Assembly (NCBI GenBank): GCA_030429045.1
Contig: JAUIEA010000002.1
Location: forward strand, 62,001 to 126,000
Source: Bacteroidia bacterium
GTDB taxonomy: Bacteria > Bacteroidota > Bacteroidia > Chitinophagales > Saprospiraceae
DNA: 64,000 nucleotides
Reading direction: 5' to 3'
Both the position numbers and the translations under genes were made by a program. Each line of letters starts with the position of its first letter. The stretch's first letter is position 1. Of this stretch, positions 26,224-36,477 are shown piece by piece. Under the pieces are notes generated by a model. The model ran no database searches. It saw nothing but the letters and a program-made list of their open reading frames with translations, and was not told the DNA's origin.

Positions 26224-27115
26224 GTCGTGATTGCGTTATTTCGAAGGAAGGGGATCGAATTTCCTGGTTCCTGCCAGCCGTAGGCTGGGTTCCTGATTCC
26301 TGCGTTCCTGATTCCTGTGTTTGCTCCCCCGAGAACTCGGGGCTGGTTCCTCGGTCTTCGGTCTTCGGTCTTCGGTCCTCGGCCCTGATTCTGCTTTTGA
26401 ACTAACCTTAGTTAACATAAAAGTTATTGACGCTGGTGCCGGTGTCTCACCGGCAGCGCAAGACGTGCCGTTCCTTACATCTCTTCCTTGGAGTAATATA
26501 TTCCCTTTTGTCACCCCCTCTCCTTCCTCGGGAAGGAGAGGGGGCCGGGGCCCAGACGATGGCCCCGACCACTCAGGGCCATGTCTGGATCCGGATATCC
26601 CGCTGAAGCGGGATCGTCCGGAGGTGAGGTTAAACCTTGAACCACCAAATAATCAGATCGTCGCCGCGATCGGGACGGCGGCTAAAGCGCGCCGATACGA
26701 AAAGCTGTATCTCAAGACCTTAAACTTTTTGACGCCGGTGCCGGTGTCTCACCGGCAGCGCAAGACGTGCCGTTTCAATCTTCACTTTTCATGGAAGATC
26801 ATCTGGGGCGGTGTCTCACCGCCTAAACAGTCCTTCATCATGATTTTGGGGCGCACTGAAGGCGTGATTGCGTTATTGCGAAGGAGGGGATTGAAATTCC
26901 AGGTTCCTGCCAGCCGTAGTCTGGGTTCCTGATTCCTGCGTTTGCTCCCCCGAGAACTCGGGGCTGGTTCCTGGTTCATCAGTCCTCGGTCCTCGGTCCT
27001 CAGTCATCGTCCTTGATTCTGCTTTTGAACTAACTTTAATTCACACTAAAAAAATGGTTTTGGTGCAGGTGTCTCACCGCCTGGTCAGTCTTTCTAAATA
27101 AAATCAGTGCGAGCT
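26224..27115. repeat. Hairpin repeat array B
   Basis: A second copy of the array, in the same orientation. It starts directly at the stop of the upstream gene with GTGATTGCGTTATTTCGAAG. Then come the GCTCCCCCGAGAACTCGGGG block, AACTAA-cc-TTAGTT (26400-26413), a full 302-bp unit between anchor hairpins at 26437-26455 and 26739-26757 (14-bp stem at 26514-26544), GGCGGTG-tct-CACCGCC at 26807-26823, a second CCCCGAG-aa-CTCGGGG block near 26947, a decayed AACTAA-ct-TTAATT copy and a last partial CAGGTG-tct-CACC hairpin near 27066. Confidence 0.92.
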
Positions 27116-27703
27116 GAAGGCGTGATTGCGTTATTTCGATATTGCGTGATTTCGAAGGAGGGGGAATGAAGTTCCAAGTCAGAGCAGGCGCTCTGACGTT
27201 CAAGGTTTAACGTGACCATATATCTTCCAGTTTGGACACTGATCAGGCGTTATTCAACAAGCTTTAAAACGTGGGATGTCCCCCTCCCAGAATACGTCCA
27301 AAACCGGAGACAAAGACTTTCATGAGGGGGTGGTTTGGCGACGGAATGATGTCATGGAGGATCACCTCAAGCGCGCCAAACCGGGGGAGGCAGAGTATTA
27401 TTGGCTCCTCCATTCCTGATTCCTGGTCAAACTTCGGGTTGAGCATTAACCTAAATCTTCTGGCTCCTTGAATATTGGCTGAGCCGTTCAACATGTCAGG
27501 AAGGAATCGCCGCAGCTTCTGTTCAAAGTTCAACACGAGGTACACTAAGTGTTGAATGGCCAAAACCAAACCAGCTAAATAACCATTGACAATCTGGAAT
27601 CAGGAACAATCCCGCATACGTGCGGGATGCAGGAATAAGGAACAGTCCAAAAGCCCACTAATGCGCATCGTTTCAACCTGGAATCCAGACGACGTATAAA
27701 CAA
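27116..27703. other. Spacer without recognised gene
   Basis: A 588-bp stretch between array B and kdsD. It starts with the phrase GGCGTGATTGCGTTATTTCGA, shared with other repeats of the window. Positions 27240-27570 contain an open minus-strand frame of 101 codons without similarity I recognise; it could be the remnant of a lost gene. A hairpin CCCGCA-tacg-TGCGGG lies at about 27611-27626. Nothing else is seen. Confidence 0.5.
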
Positions 27704-28675
27704 CTAGATGATCCCCTCTCGAATGAGGTCGTGCAGATGGATCATGCCCACGTACTCGGTGCCCTTGCAGACCGGTATCTGGGTAATATTGTGCGACCGC
27801 ATCACCTCCAGGGCGTGGACCGCCAGGTCGTCGGCCTGGACGGTTTTGGGGAGGGGGGTCATGATCTGTTCAGCGCAAAGATGTTTGGTGTTGTGTTCCT
27901 TTTCCAGCATCCGGCGCAAGTCTCCATCGGTAATGATGCCGATCGGAATACCCTCCTCCAGGACGACGGTAGCCCCCAGTCGCTTGGAGGTCATTTCCAG
28001 GATGGTTTCGCGAACCGTACTTTCTTTCTGGACAGCCGGACATTCATTGAGGGGATACAGGTCCCGTACCCGCAGGTAGAGTTGTTTGCCCAATGACCCT
28101 CCGGGATGGAAACGGGCAAAATCCTGGGGGGAAAACCCCCGCTGGTCCAGCAGCGCCGTCGCCAGGGCATCACCCAGGGCCATCTGAGCAGTCGTACTGG
28201 TGGTCGGGGCCAGATTGTTGGGGTCCGCTTCCTGGCTGACCGGGGTGAGCAGGACCAGATCGGCCTGTCGGGCGAGATAGCTGTCCGGCTGTCCCACCAT
28301 ACCGATCAGGGCCTTCACCCGATTCTTCAGGAGGGGCAGTAATACTTTGATCTCTGGTGTCTCGCCACTTTTGGACAGGCAGAGTACGGCATCATCCGAA
28401 CGGATCATCCCCAGATCGCCGTGGATGGCATCCGCAGCATGCATAAACAGCGCCGGCGTACCGGTGGAATTGAGGGTAGCTACGATCTTCTGACAGACAA
28501 TGGCACTCTTGCCGATACCGGTCACCACCAGCCGTCCGGGCAGACCCAGGATCAAGGTGACCGCCTGCACAAAATCATCATTCAAACTGGCCTTCAGATC
28601 GATCAGGGCACGCGCTTCGATGTCCAGCGTTTTTTGTGCAATTTCCAGAATCCGACCTTTCATTTCTTCCTTCAT
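27704..28675 (-). CDS. kdsD: Arabinose-5-phosphate isomerase (KpsF/GutQ family)
   Basis: A 323-residue enzyme that converts ribulose 5-phosphate to arabinose 5-phosphate, the precursor of Kdo in LPS. An N-terminal SIS domain (about 35-170) shows VVTGIGKSAIVCQKIVATL and CLSKSGETPEI with the active-site HAADAIHGDLGM. The FARFHPGGSLGKQL motif follows at about 200. Two CBS domains occupy about 210-323 (IGIITDGDLRRML, MRSHNITQIPV). The ATG at 28675 is used; a second in-frame ATG four codons on is possible. It is divergent from recQ across a 171-bp spacer. Confidence 0.95.
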   Translation of the reverse strand: MKEEMKGRILEIAQKTLDIEARALIDLKASLNDDFVQAVTLILGLPGRLVVTGIGKSAIVCQKIVATLNSTGTPALFMHAADAIHGDLGMIRSDDAVLCLSKSGETPEIKVLLPLLKNRVKALIGMVGQPDSYLARQADLVLLTPVSQEADPNNLAPTTSTTAQMALGDALATALLDQRGFSPQDFARFHPGGSLGKQLYLRVRDLYPLNECPAVQKESTVRETILEMTSKRLGATVVLEEGIPIGIITDGDLRRMLEKEHNTKHLCAEQIMTPLPKTVQADDLAVHALEVMRSHNITQIPVCKGTEYVGMIHLHDLIREGII

Positions 28676-28750
28676 TCCCCTAATTTTGATGCCCCGTTTG
28701 AAAAGGGGTAGAAATCTGCTTTTTTTTCCGTCTTGTGCATAACTAATTCC

Positions 28751-28836
28751 CTAGAAATACTGTTAGAATAAGGCCTTTCCCTTATATTGGAGTAATAGAC
28801 AGCCCCCTTGCGGAGCAGACCTAAAAATACTGTTTA
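28751..28836. promoter_or_regulatory. Two copies of a CTARAAATACTGTT motif upstream of recQ
   Basis: The 16-mer CTAGAAATACTGTTAG at 28751-28766 recurs as CTAAAAATACTGTTTA at 28821-28836 (13 of 16 identical, same orientation, 70 bp apart). Both lie in the kdsD-recQ spacer, the second ending 10 bp before the recQ ATG. Position and repetition suggest operator sites of an unknown regulator. The shape CTA...TAG of the first copy is partly palindromic. Confidence 0.4.
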
Positions 28837-28846
28837 ATTCGTTGGA

Positions 28847-31054
28847 ATGCCCACCTTAACCACTCAGGATACTTTAATCGATTCCCTACAGCATCATTTC
28901 GGTTTTGATCAGTTCAAAGGTGACCAGGATGCGATCATCCGCAACCTGCTGGATGGCAATGATACATTTGTCATTATGCCAACCGGCGGTGGAAAGTCTC
29001 TTTGCTATCAGCTACCGGCTCTCATTCTGGAAGGAACAGCCATTATCATCAGTCCGCTGATCGCCCTGATGAAAAACCAGGTGGATGCCATTCGCGGATA
29101 CAGCCAGGAAAATGCAGTCGCCCACTTCCTCAACTCTTCCCTCACCAAGATCCAGATGCGGGAAGTGAAGGCCGATATCATGGCGGGGAAGACCAAGATG
29201 CTCTACGTCGCACCCGAGACCCTGACCAAGGAGGAGAATATCGAATTTCTCAAACAGGTCCAGATCTCCTTTGTAGCGGTTGATGAAGCGCACTGTATTT
29301 CGGAATGGGGGCATGACTTCCGCCCGGAATATCGTCGCATTCGCCATATGATCGAAGAGATCGACAACAAGATCCCCATCATTGCCCTGACCGCGACCGC
29401 CACACCCAAGGTTCGTTCTGATATTATCAAGAACCTGGACATGGATGATCAGCATACCTATATCTCCTCGTTCAACCGGCACAATCTCTATTATGAGATC
29501 CGGCCGAAACTGAAAAAGGAGCAAACCCTCCGGCAGATCATCGAGATCATCAGTGGTATTCGCAACCAGTCGGGTATCATTTATGTCCAAAGCCGGAAAG
29601 CGGCCGAAGAGATCGCCCAGTTCCTCGTGGTCAACAGCATCAAAGCGGCACCCTATCACGCCGGCCTCGATGCCAAGGTGCGCAGCAAAACCCAGGATGA
29701 ATTCCTCATGGAGGATATCGATGTGATCGTAGCCACCATCGCTTTCGGGATGGGTATTGACAAACCGGATGTCCGGTTTGTCATCCACTACGACATTCCC
29801 AAAAGCATCGAAAACTATTACCAGGAAACCGGTCGTGCCGGCCGGGATGGCCTGGGGGGTAAATGTGTGGCCTTCTTTGCTCCGAAGGACATGCTTCGCC
29901 TGGAAAAGTTCCTGCGCGACAAGCCCGTTGCCGAACGCGAACTGGGCGCACAACTGATGCAGGAAATGGTCGGCTATGTCGAGACCAGCTCCTGTCGCCG
30001 ACAATTTCTCCTCCATTATTTTGGCGAACACTTCGACGCCGAGAATTGTGAGAAAATGTGCGACAATTGCAAGCATCCCAAGGAGCAGATCGAAGCAGGT
30101 GAGGATTTACAGATCGCCCTGAAGAGTATCCAGGAGACCAAGGAGAATTATCGCATCAAAACCATGATCGATTTCATCATCGGCAACCCTACCAAGGAGA
30201 TGATGGATTATGGTTTTACCGATTATCCCCTCTTCGGCGCCGGTAAAGAAAAGGATGAAACTTACTGGCATTCCATCCTGCGCAATGCCCTGCTCCAGAA
30301 TTTCATCTACAAGGACATTGAAAAATACGGCCTGCTCCGTTTATTCCCGGCCGGGCGCAATTTTATCAAAAAGGGTGGTTCCTTCAAAGTCACCCTCAAT
30401 CACAGTTTTGTAAATGAAGGCGGTGGCGACTGGGAAGAAGCCGCAGCCAAATCGTCTGTCCTCGACGACACCCTCCTGCAGATGTTGCGGGATGTTCGCC
30501 GCCAGGAAGCCAAGCGCCAGGGTGTTCCCCCTTACGTGATCTTCCAGGAACCCTCCCTGGAGGATATGGCCACCCATTATCCGGTGACCATGGAGGATAT
30601 GGCCCGGATATCCGGAGTCAGCATCGGCAAAGCCCAGCGCTACGCCAAGCCATTCCTGGAGGTGATCAGCCACTATGTCCACGAAAATGAGATCGAGCGT
30701 CCGACGGATATCCTGGTCAAAACCGTCGCGGATAAATCACGCATGAAGGTCGGGATCATCCAGGGCATCGACCGAAAGCTCCCCCTTGACGATATCGCCC
30801 GCAGTAATTCCCTGAGCATGGAGGATCTGCTCGAAGAGCTGGATGCCATTGTGACCTCCGGCACCAAGGTCAACCTCGATTACTGCATCGAGGACGAGGT
30901 CGATGAATATGTACGGGAAGATATCTTCAACTACTTCATGGAAGCCGAGACGGATGATATCGATACGGCATACCACGAATTGAAAGAGGATGATATCACC
31001 ATTGAGGAGATTCGGTTGATCCGGATCAAGTTCCTCTCTGAAATGGCCAACTGA
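28847..31054 (+). CDS. recQ: ATP-dependent DNA helicase RecQ
   Basis: A 735-residue 3'-5' DNA helicase. Helicase motifs: MPTGGGKS (44-51), VDEAHC with DEAH at 146-149, SEWGHDFRPEY, GIIYVQSRK, ATIAFGMGIDKPDVR and ETGRAGRDG. The RecQ zinc site follows near 380-415 (SSCRRQFLLHYFGE ... CEKMCDNC). After a winged-helix RQC domain come an HRDC-like segment (about 540-600) and a C-terminal helix-turn-helix region ending in an acidic tail. It acts in recombination and fork repair. aroQ starts 2 bp after its stop, so the two are co-transcribed. Confidence 0.97.
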   Translation: MPTLTTQDTLIDSLQHHFGFDQFKGDQDAIIRNLLDGNDTFVIMPTGGGKSLCYQLPALILEGTAIIISPLIALMKNQVDAIRGYSQENAVAHFLNSSLTKIQMREVKADIMAGKTKMLYVAPETLTKEENIEFLKQVQISFVAVDEAHCISEWGHDFRPEYRRIRHMIEEIDNKIPIIALTATATPKVRSDIIKNLDMDDQHTYISSFNRHNLYYEIRPKLKKEQTLRQIIEIISGIRNQSGIIYVQSRKAAEEIAQFLVVNSIKAAPYHAGLDAKVRSKTQDEFLMEDIDVIVATIAFGMGIDKPDVRFVIHYDIPKSIENYYQETGRAGRDGLGGKCVAFFAPKDMLRLEKFLRDKPVAERELGAQLMQEMVGYVETSSCRRQFLLHYFGEHFDAENCEKMCDNCKHPKEQIEAGEDLQIALKSIQETKENYRIKTMIDFIIGNPTKEMMDYGFTDYPLFGAGKEKDETYWHSILRNALLQNFIYKDIEKYGLLRLFPAGRNFIKKGGSFKVTLNHSFVNEGGGDWEEAAAKSSVLDDTLLQMLRDVRRQEAKRQGVPPYVIFQEPSLEDMATHYPVTMEDMARISGVSIGKAQRYAKPFLEVISHYVHENEIERPTDILVKTVADKSRMKVGIIQGIDRKLPLDDIARSNSLSMEDLLEELDAIVTSGTKVNLDYCIEDEVDEYVREDIFNYFMEAETDDIDTAYHELKEDDITIEEIRLIRIKFLSEMAN

Positions 31055-31056
31055 TC

Positions 31057-31500
31057 ATGCGCATTCTGATCCTGAATGGCCCCAACCTGAATCTGGTGGG
31101 GACCCGTGAACCGGCAGTATATGGTACCCGTTCTCTGGAAACCGCCGAAACCGACCTGCAAACACAATTCCCTGATCACGATCTGATCTGGAAACAGAGC
31201 AACCACGAAGGTGAACTGATCGATTGGGTGCAGAGCGCTCAACAGGATGGCTGCCAGGGGGTGATCATCAATCCGGGAGGACTATCCCATACGTCAGTGG
31301 CCCTGGCAGATGCCATTCGTTCCATCGACCTTCCGGTGGTAGAGGTCCATATCAGCAATATTCACGCACGGGAATCCTACCGGCAGCAAACCGTGACCGG
31401 AGCAGCGTGTAACGGGGTCATCAGCGGTCTCGGACTCAGCGGCTACGCCTTGGCGGTGACGGCCTTGCTGGGGGGAGATCTTGCCGGATCAACCCGTTGA
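31057..31500 (+). CDS. aroQ: Type II 3-dehydroquinate dehydratase
   Basis: A 147-residue shikimate-pathway enzyme that dehydrates 3-dehydroquinate; the family forms dodecamers. Conserved blocks are LILNGPNLNLVGTREPAVYG (flexible lid with catalytic Tyr), KQSNHEGELIDW, GVIINPGGLSHTSVALADA, VEVHISNIHARESYR and ISGLGLSGYALAV. It follows recQ by 2 bp. Its last 65 bp (31436-31500) overlap the 3' end of rnpA on the other strand, so the last 21 codons of each gene are read from the same DNA. Confidence 0.96.
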   Translation: MRILILNGPNLNLVGTREPAVYGTRSLETAETDLQTQFPDHDLIWKQSNHEGELIDWVQSAQQDGCQGVIINPGGLSHTSVALADAIRSIDLPVVEVHISNIHARESYRQQTVTGAACNGVISGLGLSGYALAVTALLGGDLAGSTR

Positions 31501-31864
31501 TCACCTTTTTGACCGATCGTTCGATGGTAGCATAGGCCGAATCCTCCGGCTTTCCCGCATAGATCAGGACAAGCGCACAAGACTTTCCGGCTGACCGAAG
31601 GTGATCGATCAGGGGCTGGCGATGAATTCGCCAGGCTTCCATCATCCGTCGCCGGACCGGGTTGCGGGCGACCGCCAGCCGGAATCGACGCTTGGGGACA
31701 GAAAAGGCAATTTGAAGGGGATAGCCTGCCTCAGAATCCTGGAGAGTCCAGGCAATTCGAAAGGGGTAGATAAACGATATGGAGTCGCCGGTAACCAGGT
31801 TACCAATGACCTTTCGGCTCTTCAGCCGCTCAGCTTGAGGATATCGAAAAGGTGATTGCAGCAT
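31436..31864 (-). CDS. rnpA: Ribonuclease P protein component
   Basis: A 142-residue basic protein that assists RNase P RNA in trimming tRNA 5' ends. The start (FRYPQAERLKSRKVIGNLV) and the RNR-type motif VARNPVRRRMMEAWRIHRQ are diagnostic. It lies 23 bp downstream of rpmH, the classic pairing. The C-terminus (RQDLPPARPSPPRRSR) is Pro/Arg-rich and read from DNA antisense to the end of aroQ, so it may be an extension gained by loss of an earlier stop. Confidence 0.93.
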   Translation of the reverse strand: MLQSPFRYPQAERLKSRKVIGNLVTGDSISFIYPFRIAWTLQDSEAGYPLQIAFSVPKRRFRLAVARNPVRRRMMEAWRIHRQPLIDHLRSAGKSCALVLIYAGKPEDSAYATIERSVKKVINGLIRQDLPPARPSPPRRSR

Positions 31865-31887
31865 GGGTCAGATCGGACCCACCGCCA

Positions 31888-32043
31888 TTATTTCACGTGC
31901 TTCTCGTCAGAGACAGACAGCTTGTGACGGCCGGCAGCCCGCCGACGTGCAAGCAGCTTGCGGCCATTCTTGCTCGCCATCCGCTCACGAAAACCATGCT
32001 TGTTGGCGCGTTTCCTCTTTGACGGTTGATAGGTCCTTTTCAT
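31888..32043 (-). CDS. rpmH: 50S ribosomal protein L34
   Basis: A 51-residue basic protein, read directly from the minus strand. It starts [20 protein letters not shown], continues with [20 protein letters not shown] and ends [11 protein letters not shown]. These are the universally conserved L34 features with a short C-terminal extension, as in other Bacteroidota. It is followed 23 bp downstream by rnpA and preceded by a strong promoter (32086-32116). Confidence 0.97.
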   Translation of the reverse strand: MKRTYQPSKRKRANKHGFRERMASKNGRKLLARRRAAGRHKLSVSDEKHVK

Positions 32044-32085
32044 TTCCGGCGGTTCTTATTCCAATAGGTAGGTAAAAAGCGAATG

Positions 32086-32116
32086 CAAAGGTAAGCCTGT
32101 CAGGGCAATTCTCCAA
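32086..32116 (-). promoter_or_regulatory. Consensus Bacteroidota promoter of rpmH-rnpA
   Basis: On the minus strand, TTG at 32114-32116 is separated by exactly 20 bp from TACCTTTG at 32086-32093, matching the -33/-7 consensus of this phylum. The -7 box ends 42 bp upstream of the rpmH ATG. It is the best promoter match in the window. Confidence 0.75.
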
Positions 32117-32160
32117 TACTTGACGCCTGTTTTCTTTATTCAATTTCGATTCGGCAGCGT

Positions 32161-34047
<1,887 letters not shown>

Positions 34048-34251
34048 AGGAAGAACGATGTTAGATAATCGTTATCAAAAAGGTGGGAATAAAGGGATAC
34101 GTATTGTTACGAATCGAATATAATAGGACTGTCAGGGTAGGTGCTCCTCAGAGGTTCAAAACCGGGGAAAGATCCCGGCAAGAGTTGATGAGGGAAGGTA
34201 GGAACTCTTCTACAGCGCTGCGAAGATAAGTATAATTCCTTGTTCAGCACC

Positions 34252-34259
34252 TATCTTTG
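34252..34259 (+). promoter_or_regulatory. Bacteroidota -7 promoter element for serS
   Basis: A perfect TATCTTTG (TAnnTTTG), 45 bp upstream of the serS ATG. No TTG is seen at the usual -33 distance. The rest of the 257-bp spacer to rho (34048-34304) shows a short GC-rich hairpin-like stretch at about 34163-34176 (CCGGGG-aaagat-CCCGG type) but no recognised riboswitch. Confidence 0.55.
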
Positions 34260-34304
34260 CGTGAATCCAAGTGGAAATTTACAACCCAAAGAGAAAAGCA
34301 CGCT

Positions 34305-35582
34305 ATGCTGCAAGCAAATACGATCAGACAGGAGAAGGAGCGGATCATTGCCGGATTGAAAAAACGCCATTTCCAGGACCTGGATGTGGTGGATCGCATT
34401 CTTGCGCTGGATGATGACCGCCGCAAATTCCAGGCTGCCGGAGATGATATCCAGGCAGAGATCAACCGCCTGTCCAAACAGATCGGTGATCTGTTCAAAT
34501 CCGGAAAAGCTGCTGACGCAGCGGCCCTGAAGGACCAGGTAGCTGCGCACAAAGAACAACTGAAAACGGTTCTGGAAGATCAGGAGTCCACTGCAGTACA
34601 GCTGGAGGAACTCCTCATTTCCGTACCGAATATTCCACATGAGTCCGTTCCTGCCGGAAGAACGCCCGAAGACAATGAAGTCTTCCAGGACTGGACCAAG
34701 CCCATGCCCGACCTGCCCAAGGATGCCAAACCGCATTGGGAACTGGCCGAGGACCATGGTATTATCGACTTCCCGACCGGCGTGAAGATCACCGGCGCAG
34801 GGTTCCCCCTTTACCGTGGCAAAGGGGCCATCCTGCAGCGGGCCTTGATCAATTTCTTTCTGGATGAAGCACGAGCGGCAGGATTTGAAGAGATCCAGCC
34901 CCCCCTGATGGTCAATGCCGATTCTGCCCGGGCCACCGGCCAGTTGCCGGACAAGGAAGGACAGATGTATTATGTCGAAAAAGATGACCTCTACCTCATC
35001 CCCACTGCGGAAGTACCGGTCACCAACATCTATCGGGATGTCATCCTGGAAGAAAAGGACCTGCCCATCAAACTCACCGGATACACCCCCTGCTTCCGCC
35101 GGGAAGCGGGCGCCTACGGGAAGGACGTGCGCGGTCTGAATCGCGTCCACCAGTTTGACAAGGTAGAGATCGTCATTCTCGATCATCCGGAACGTTCCTA
35201 TGAGACCCTGGACATGATGCTCAATCATGTCCGTGGATTGCTGGATAAACTGGAATTGCCCTATCGCATCCTCCGTCTCTGTGGTGGCGATATGGGATTC
35301 ACCTCTGCGCTGACCTACGACTTTGAGGTGTGGTCTGCTGCCCAGGAACGCTGGCTGGAGGTCAGCTCTGTGTCGAATTTCGAGACCTTCCAGAGCCACC
35401 GGATGAAACTGCGGTATCGCCCGGAAAATGAGAAAAAGACCCAGTTGACCCACACGCTGAACGGCAGTGCCCTGGCCCTGGCCCGGATCGTTGCCGCATT
35501 GTTGGAGAACAACCAGGACAGCTTTGGCATTCGTGTGCCGGAAGCTCTCCATCGATATACCGGCTTTGATCGGATTCCCTGA
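34305..35582 (+). CDS. serS: Seryl-tRNA synthetase
   Basis: A 425-residue class II synthetase that charges tRNA-Ser. The N-terminal long coiled-coil arm is visible at about 25-100 (DDIQAEINRLSKQIGDLFKS). The catalytic domain shows motif 2 (YTPCFRREAGAYGKDVRGLNRVHQFDKVE) and motif 3 (LNGSALALARIVAALLENNQ). The frame opens at 34257 by a TTG, but the ATG at 34305 gives the standard N-terminus MLQANTIRQ. It is divergent from rho. Confidence 0.97.
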   Translation: MLQANTIRQEKERIIAGLKKRHFQDLDVVDRILALDDDRRKFQAAGDDIQAEINRLSKQIGDLFKSGKAADAAALKDQVAAHKEQLKTVLEDQESTAVQLEELLISVPNIPHESVPAGRTPEDNEVFQDWTKPMPDLPKDAKPHWELAEDHGIIDFPTGVKITGAGFPLYRGKGAILQRALINFFLDEARAAGFEEIQPPLMVNADSARATGQLPDKEGQMYYVEKDDLYLIPTAEVPVTNIYRDVILEEKDLPIKLTGYTPCFRREAGAYGKDVRGLNRVHQFDKVEIVILDHPERSYETLDMMLNHVRGLLDKLELPYRILRLCGGDMGFTSALTYDFEVWSAAQERWLEVSSVSNFETFQSHRMKLRYRPENEKKTQLTHTLNGSALALARIVAALLENNQDSFGIRVPEALHRYTGFDRIP

Positions 35583-35670
35583 TCTGCCGTTGGTCGATAA
35601 TCTATCCTGGATCACGAACGATTCAGGACCTTGCACCGTTTAGTCTTCAGAACAAAAAAATCGTTGACCT

Positions 35671-36360
35671 ATGTATATGGGACTTATTGTCATCAGTATT
35701 GTATTTGCCGGCATTGGCTGGCTGATCAGCAGCAAGCTGAAAAGGAAGTTTGCCACTTATAGTAAAGTCGCTCTCCAGAATGGCATGAGTGGCCGGGAGA
35801 TCGCCAGCCAGATGCTGGATCACTACGGCATCCACGATGTCAAGATCATCCAGGGTGAAGGGATGCTGACGGACCACTACAACCCCCAGACCAAGACCGT
35901 CAGTCTGAGTCCGGATGTGTACAATGGTCGTCACGTGGCCTCCGCAGCCGTAGCTGCTCACGAATGTGGTCATGCAGTCCAACACGCGGAAGCCTATGCA
36001 GCCTTGAAAATGCGCTCTGCGCTGGTGCCGGTGGTCCAGATCTCTGCTTCCCTGCAGCAATACCTTTTTATGTTCGGTATCGTGGGGATCGCCAGCTTCA
36101 ACAGTCCGATCATTCTGATGATCGCCATCGCTGCCTTTGGCGTGACAACGTTGTTCAGTGTCATCACCCTGCCAGTGGAGTTTGACGCCAGCAAGCGGGC
36201 CCTGGCCTGGTTGGATTCCAGCAATGTCACCCACGGCCAGGAATACACCGGTGCCAAGGATGCACTGACCTGGGCCGCGTTGACCTATGTGTCCGCTGCC
36301 CTGGCTGCCCTGGTGCAGTTGCTGTACCTGGTCATGTATTTCATGGGCGGTCGCGACTAG
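35671..36360 (+). CDS. Membrane-bound neutral zinc metallopeptidase (YugP family)
   Basis: A 229-residue membrane protease-like protein. One N-terminal helix, a cytosolic domain with the zinc motif AAHECGHAVQHAE (HExxH type, HECGH) near residue 96, two central helices (about 120-168) and a C-terminal helix. The phrase SPDVYNGRHVASAAVAAHE is characteristic of the YugP/zinc metallopeptidase_2 family, whose substrate is unknown. It follows serS by 88 bp and ends before a strong terminator at 36411. Confidence 0.9.
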   Translation: MYMGLIVISIVFAGIGWLISSKLKRKFATYSKVALQNGMSGREIASQMLDHYGIHDVKIIQGEGMLTDHYNPQTKTVSLSPDVYNGRHVASAAVAAHECGHAVQHAEAYAALKMRSALVPVVQISASLQQYLFMFGIVGIASFNSPIILMIAIAAFGVTTLFSVITLPVEFDASKRALAWLDSSNVTHGQEYTGAKDALTWAALTYVSAALAALVQLLYLVMYFMGGRD

Positions 36361-36410
36361 AACACCTTGAATTGAAGGTACCCCAAACCATATCTTTAAC
36401 CGGATATGGG

Positions 36411-36443
36411 CCCGTGCTTCCCCCGAAGCACGGGTTTTTTTTT
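36411..36443 (+). terminator. Rho-independent terminator after the YugP-family gene
   Basis: Perfect 10-bp stem CCCGTGCTTC / GAAGCACGGG (36411-36420 and 36425-36434) with a CCCC loop, followed by nine T. It lies 50 bp after the stop codon of the zinc peptidase. Confidence 0.92.
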
Positions 36444-36477
36444 GTGCGTATATGGAAGATCCCTATCCAGATGAATA

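Noticed and set aside
26321-26932. 203-codon plus-strand frame and its partial copy at 23654-23893
   Set aside because: It runs straight through the hairpin repeats, and the copies in the other array are interrupted by the 72-bp deletion and stops. The conservation is that of the DNA stems, not of a protein.
27264-27569. Transposase remnant between array B and kdsD
   Set aside because: A 101-codon minus-strand frame exists, but no DDE, HUH or other transposase motif can be seen and no terminal inverted repeats were found.
28751-28836. LexA box upstream of recQ
   Set aside because: The sequence does not match LexA sites I know (CTGT-N8-ACAG or GAAC-N4-GTTC), so the repeat is reported only as an unknown motif.
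34150-34200. Possible tRNA or riboswitch (AGAGGTTCAAAACCGGGGA) between rho and serS
   Set aside because: A T-loop-like phrase is present but no acceptor stem or anticodon arm can be paired around it, and no known riboswitch core was recognised.
34251-35636. 461-codon minus-strand open frame opposite serS
   Set aside because: It is the antisense shadow of a certain gene. It has no family similarity and its codon pattern follows from the GC-rich third positions of serS.
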